Assembly (NCBI RefSeq): GCF_013403955.1 | Contig: NZ_JABFDG010000010.1 | Location: 1-51,491, forward strand | Direction of reading: 5' to 3' | Length of the DNA: 51,491 bases | Source: Winogradskyella vidalii | GTDB taxonomy: Bacteria > Bacteroidota > Bacteroidia > Flavobacteriales > Flavobacteriaceae | Shown: piece by piece, positions 47,437 through 51,491 of the stretch | Layout of the letters: each line of letters starts with the position of its first letter | How positions within the stretch are numbered: position 1 is the first letter of the stretch | The notes under the pieces: model-generated | Seen by the model: only the letters and a program-made list of their open reading frames with translations | Database searches by the model: none | What the model was told of the DNA's origin: nothing | Program-made: the position numbers and the translations under genes

Positions 47437-50400
47437 ATGAATAGATATTTAATAGTAATTATTTTAAGTACACTTTTTTTTCATGTCAACGCACAGAGTG
47501 TGCCTAACGATTGTGTTGATGCTGTAGTAGTATGTGGAAATAGCACATTTTTATCTAATGCAACCGGACCTGGAGATGAGGATGAAATTAACTCATGTGG
47601 TGGCTCTGAGCATAATTCATTATGGTTAGAAGTTAATATCGTTCAAGATGGAACATTAGGATTCGATTTAATTCCGAATGATCCAGACATTATGGTCGAT
47701 TATGATTTTTGGGTTTTTGGTTCTAACCGTTCTTGTTCAAACTTAGGAAGTCCTATTCGTTGTTCTACAACAAACCCTAATGAAGCTGGTTTAGCAAACA
47801 ACCACACAGGAATTAATGGAAGTACAACCTTAACGCAGACCGGACCTGGTCCAAATGGTAACGGCTATGTATATTGGTTAGATGTTAATGTTGGTGATTC
47901 TTTTTTTATTGTCATTGATAGGCCAGTAGGTGATGGTGGTTTTGAAATTCAGTGGACAGGCACAGCTACTGAAGAATCAGGTGCATTTCCTGCGCCCCCA
48001 GAAGTTAATGATGTAAATGATGTTATACAGTGTAGTAGTACACCAGGTATAGGCGTTTTTGATTTAAATAGTTTAAAACCAGGAATTAATTCAGATCCTT
48101 TAAATACGATTGAATTTTATGGGAATTTAGCAGATGCTACAGATAATGTAAATGAATTACCAGGTATTTATGCTAATACCTCTAACCCACAAACAATTTA
48201 TGCTAAAGTTAAATCTTTAGGAACAGAATGTTATTCAATAGTTGATTTTGATTTAATTGTTTCTGAAATTCCAGACGCTTCACTATCGGTGTCAGATACA
48301 GAACTGTGCGAAGGGGAGGAGCTTACATTAACCATCACTGGTACACCAGGAGCCAATATACTTTATACTATCGATTCTGGAGCTTCTCAGGAAATTTTAT
48401 TAGATGATACAGGTATAGGAACTATTACAGACACCCCTTCAAGTGATTTTACGTTTCTCTTAGGAGAAGCTCAAGTTTTAAATGAGTCAGGTAATGTTGT
48501 GTGTTCACAAACTATATCTGATGTTGTAGTAATAACAGTACATTCAAACACAACACCAACCCTAACTAATAATTCACCAATTTGTGAAGGAGCGGATGGT
48601 GAGCTACAATTTTCCGGCGATCCCGATGCCACAATTACTTATACCGTTGATAGTGGTGCTGAACAAACATTTAATTTAGATACCACAGGAAATTATACTT
48701 TAACACTTACTGGATTAACAGTAGATACCACTGTTGAAATTATTTCTGTAACCAGTGCTTTACCACCTAACTGTGAGCAAATCTTAAATATTACGGAAAC
48801 CATTGTGGTTAACCCATTACCAACCGTTATAGATCCAGAGCCTTTATTGGTCTGTAATGATGGTTTCAATCCAAATTCTGCAGCTTTTGAGTTAGACGAT
48901 TTAAGTGCAGCGATTTCGGATAATGAACTTAATGTTACGGTTACGTATTATGAAACTCAGGCTCTAGCTGACGCAGGAAATATATCGGATGCTCTAGTGT
49001 CTCCATATGATAGTGCTTCTGCAAATCAAACAATTTTTGTTCGTGTTGAAACCGATTTGGGATGTACAGTGTTTACAACATTAGATTTACAGGTTGTTGC
49101 TGCTCCAATAGCAAATACACCTTCAGATTTGATTGCTTGTGATGCTGACAACTCAGGAATTGGAATGTTTGATTTAACCCAAGCAGAAGCTGAAGTTATC
49201 GCAGGAAACAGCCTAACCGTTGAGGTTTCTTATTATAGTCTTGAAGCGGAAGCTGAAGCAGGAACGCCTTCAATTACAAACCCATCGACTTTTGAAAATA
49301 CAGTAGCTTACAACCAAACTGTTTTTGTTAGAGTAGATGTTGATGGTATGGATTGTTATAATATTACGCCACTAAACCTGGAAGTATTTGATACGCCAAT
49401 TATAACAACTCCAGATAATCTTCAAACTTGTGATGATAATACCAATGATGGTATAGCATCATTTAATCTGGAAGCTCAAACCCCAATTATTTTAGACGGT
49501 GCAACAGATATAACGGTTAGTTATCACTTAACGGAATTAGAAGCTGAAAATAATACAAATGCTTTAACAAGTCTATATACCAATACGAGTAATAATCAAA
49601 CGCTATTTGTACGTGCTGAAAATGATTTAAATACCGATTGTTTTACAACCACGAGTTTTGATCTTATAGTCAATCCACTCCCAACAATAACAACACCAAC
49701 ACCTTTAGAAGTTTGTGATGATGGTACGCCAGATGGTTCAACGGAAATGGATTTAAGCCTTAAAAATGCTGAAATTACTGGGAATAACCCTAATTATTCC
49801 ATTGCTTATTATTTAAATGCAACTGATGCGGCATCCGAAACAAGTCCTTTACCTAGCTTGTATACTAATATTTCTAGTGGTCAAATTATTGTCGCTCGTG
49901 TAGATAATAACAGTACAGGTTGTTTTACGACCACTAATTTAGAGTTACTTGTAGCACAAGCACCTGTAGCTAATAGTCCGACACCATTAGAATTTTGTGA
50001 TCCCGACAGTGATGGTTTTGGATTTTTCGACTTAACAAGTAAAGATGATGAAATAACAGCCGGTGACCCAACACTAGAGGTTAGTTACCATGAAACTATG
50101 GCCGATGCAGAAAACAATGTGAATGCCATTGATTCAAATCCTTATTACAATATTGTACAACATGCACAAACCCTTTATGCACGTGTAGAAAGTTCTACTA
50201 TTCTTACGGATTGCGATTCTATTGTCACGCTTGAGTTACTCGTTAACCCAACACCGCAGCTGGGAACTGAGTTACCAGAACCTTTAGAAGTTTGTGATGA
50301 TAGTTCAGCTGATGGTTTTACGCAGTTTAATTTAACTACTAAGATTGCAGAGCTACTGCAAAATTTAGCAGACCCAGCACTATATGATGTAACGTTTTAC

Positions 50401-51491
50401 AACAATGAAACAGATGCAGATTTAGCTTCTAATTCCATCGTAAATGTCGCAAATTATACCAACACAATTGCGTTTAATCAAACCTTATGGGTTAGAGTAG
50501 AGGATAATATTTCAGGCTGTTATAAATTAACCACTTTAGAATTGATTGTAAATGAAATTCCTGTGTTAGTTCAAGCGGCTCCTTTAGTGCATTGTGATGT
50601 CAACAATCCAGGTGATGAGGTTGAAGAATTTACACTCGAAGCTGCCACAGATGCAATCTTAAATGGTCAATCGGGAATAAGTTTAAGCTTTTTTGAGACG
50701 GCGTCTGATCGCGATACTAATAGTAACCCTATTACGAGTCCTTATACTAATATTACAAATCCCCAAACCGTATTTGTAAAAGCAACTAATAATGAAACAG
50801 GTTGTGTTAATACCGCATTTTTGACATTACGAGTTGAGCCGATTCCATCACCAGTAACTCCAGAACCAATCGAAGTCTGCGACGATGATAATGACGGTTT
50901 TGCAGCATTCGATTTAAGTCTGCGAACCGTGGAGATCACTAATGGAGAACCAGATGTAGAAATTACGTATCATGAAACCTTAGAAGAAGCTAATTCCGGA
51001 ATTAACGCTTTTGAAAGTCCATATACTAATATTGTTATCAATGAGCAAACACTTTATATAAGAGCAACAAATACTCTTACAGGTTGTTTTAATACCTCAG
51101 AAACCTTAACACTTAGTGTTTTAGGAACTCCTGAAGTCCCAGTGAATTTAACCGATTACATCATTTGTGATACTGATAGTAATGGAATTACTCAATTTGA
51201 TTTAACGACTAAAGACTCAGAAATAATAAATGGTCAGACCGATGTTACTTTAACGTATCATATTTCTGAAGCAGATGCTTTAACAGGAAATAACCCGATA
51301 ACAAACCCTCAAAATTTCACCAACGCCACTAATACTCAAACCATCTATGTGCGTTTAGTAAATGATAGTAATGTTTGTTTTGATATCGGCGCTTTTGAGA
51401 TTGGTGTTGCGCTTCCACCGGTAGCCATACAACCAACGCAATTGAGTGAATGTGATGATTTAGGCCAAGTACCAGGCGATGAAATCACGGT
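47437..51491 (+). CDS. Second giant exported repeat protein (partial, runs off the window)
   Basis: An open frame of 1351 codons begins at ATG 47437 and has no stop before the window ends. The signal peptide is MNRYLIVIILSTLFFHVNAQ. The N-terminal part (about residues 21-185; PNDCVDAVVVCGNSTFLSN ... GYVYWLDVNVGDSFFIVID) resembles PPC/CUB-like beta domains. A first divergent repeat lies at about 188-278, then two Ig-like domains (about 279-462), then a long tandem array (see 48814-51491). By analogy with similar flavobacterial proteins the missing end probably carries a T9SS type B domain, but that is not visible. It follows the PorE-like gene after 252 bases, so it is likely another client of the same secretion and anchoring proteins. 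Confidence 0.9.
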   Translation, partial: MNRYLIVIILSTLFFHVNAQSVPNDCVDAVVVCGNSTFLSNATGPGDEDEINSCGGSEHNSLWLEVNIVQDGTLGFDLIPNDPDIMVDYDFWVFGSNRSCSNLGSPIRCSTTNPNEAGLANNHTGINGSTTLTQTGPGPNGNGYVYWLDVNVGDSFFIVIDRPVGDGGFEIQWTGTATEESGAFPAPPEVNDVNDVIQCSSTPGIGVFDLNSLKPGINSDPLNTIEFYGNLADATDNVNELPGIYANTSNPQTIYAKVKSLGTECYSIVDFDLIVSEIPDASLSVSDTELCEGEELTLTITGTPGANILYTIDSGASQEILLDDTGIGTITDTPSSDFTFLLGEAQVLNESGNVVCSQTISDVVVITVHSNTTPTLTNNSPICEGADGELQFSGDPDATITYTVDSGAEQTFNLDTTGNYTLTLTGLTVDTTVEIISVTSALPPNCEQILNITETIVVNPLPTVIDPEPLLVCNDGFNPNSAAFELDDLSAAISDNELNVTVTYYETQALADAGNISDALVSPYDSASANQTIFVRVETDLGCTVFTTLDLQVVAAPIANTPSDLIACDADNSGIGMFDLTQAEAEVIAGNSLTVEVSYYSLEAEAEAGTPSITNPSTFENTVAYNQTVFVRVDVDGMDCYNITPLNLEVFDTPIITTPDNLQTCDDNTNDGIASFNLEAQTPIILDGATDITVSYHLTELEAENNTNALTSLYTNTSNNQTLFVRAENDLNTDCFTTTSFDLIVNPLPTITTPTPLEVCDDGTPDGSTEMDLSLKNAEITGNNPNYSIAYYLNATDAASETSPLPSLYTNISSGQIIVARVDNNSTGCFTTTNLELLVAQAPVANSPTPLEFCDPDSDGFGFFDLTSKDDEITAGDPTLEVSYHETMADAENNVNAIDSNPYYNIVQHAQTLYARVESSTILTDCDSIVTLELLVNPTPQLGTELPEPLEVCDDSSADGFTQFNLTTKIAELLQNLADPALYDVTFYNNETDADLASNSIVNVANYTNTIAFNQTLWVRVEDNISGCYKLTTLELIVNEIPVLVQAAPLVHCDVNNPGDEVEEFTLEAATDAILNGQSGISLSFFETASDRDTNSNPITSPYTNITNPQTVFVKATNNETGCVNTAFLTLRVEPIPSPVTPEPIEVCDDDNDGFAAFDLSLRTVEITNGEPDVEITYHETLEEANSGINAFESPYTNIVINEQTLYIRATNTLTGCFNTSETLTLSVLGTPEVPVNLTDYIICDTDSNGITQFDLTTKDSEIINGQTDVTLTYHISEADALTGNNPITNPQNFTNATNTQTIYVRLVNDSNVCFDIGAFEIGVALPPVAIQPTQLSECDDLGQVPGDEIT
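48814..51491 (+). repeat. Tandem array of about ten 96-residue units in the giant protein
   Basis: Units recur about every 282-301 bp, with the first conserved Cys codon near 48852, 49138, 49426, 49713, 49996, 50291, 50593, 50878, 51166 and 51450. Each complete unit reads roughly P-x-x-L-x-x-C-D-D-x-x-D-G-x-x-x-F-D-L, then E-I-x-x-G, V-x-Y-(Y/H)-x-T-x-x-(D/E)-A, P-Y-x-N, Q-T-(L/I)-(Y/F)-V-R and G-C-x-x-T. Every unit thus has one early and one late Cys, fitting one disulfide per domain, and most have an Asp-rich loop that could bind calcium. DNA identity between units is low to moderate, so this is an old protein-level repeat rather than a recent expansion. Confidence 0.9.

Noticed and set aside
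50742..50939. 65-codon minus-strand open frame near the end of the window
   Set aside because: It is antisense to the giant repeat protein, whose plus frame is uninterrupted with clear signal peptide and repeats.
48814..51491. Regular 285-290-bp periodicity as a possible CRISPR or satellite array
   Set aside because: The period lies within a continuous coding frame and conservation is at the protein level; units are far too long and diverged for CRISPR repeats.

Overview
The window is AT-rich chromosomal DNA from a marine-type member of the Flavobacteriaceae (Bacteroidota). The evidence is the flavobacterial housekeeping content, TonB/DUF4249 pairing, type IX secretion (T9SS) sorting domains of both type A and type B, PorP/SprF and PorE-like proteins, and Bacteroidota promoter signatures (TTG-N19-TAnnTTTG). 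The genus cannot be fixed from the sequence alone; a Winogradskyella/Olleya-like relative is only a guess. No plasmid, prophage, IS element, CRISPR array or tRNA was found.

Layout. 1-60: the last bases of a 5S rRNA gene and its terminator, so an rRNA operon lies just to the left. 333-4774 (minus): small DUF6095-like membrane protein, murQ, and a DUF4249 lipoprotein plus TonB-dependent receptor pair, with a hairpin-forming interspersed element between murQ and DUF4249. 4926-15743 (minus): monomeric isocitrate dehydrogenase, a pentapeptide-repeat protein, a 790-bp structured non-coding stretch with a probable small RNA, rplS, a small membrane protein, trmD, a HemG-type flavoprotein, a lipoprotein inorganic pyrophosphatase, a coiled-coil membrane protein, a long GAPDH and an HtrA protease. 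15902-19934 (plus): dapF, GNAT, mltG, DUF2279 protein, lysozyme-like exported protein. 20166-22988 (minus): RsmI-like methyltransferase, low-molecular-weight tyrosine phosphatase, dnaA. 23187-33560: thioesterase, YigZ/IMPACT protein, a secreted arylsulfotransferase-like protein with a T9SS type A tail, an EamA transporter, HAD phosphatase, ribD, LEA-like lipoprotein, then GNAT-prmC-ligA-membrane protein on plus.

33982-51491 (plus) is the accessory, most interesting part. Two translationally coupled membrane TPR proteins (the first with an AraC-type DNA-binding tail, the second without it) precede a 2465-residue T9SS type B surface protein, a PorP/SprF-like outer-membrane protein, a PorE-like TPR/propeller/OmpA protein, and a second giant exported protein that runs off the window. 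That last gene starts at 47437 and carries a tandem array of about ten 96-residue units, each with a Cys pair and an Asp-rich loop. The set looks like a surface-adhesin export and anchoring locus with its own membrane-bound regulator.

Other notable features are three copies of a short GAGCG-N-AGTCGAAG palindromic repeat within 2.7 kb, one of them in frame inside prmC; an attenuator-like hairpin in the dnaA leader; and a palindrome-rich non-coding region beside rplS.
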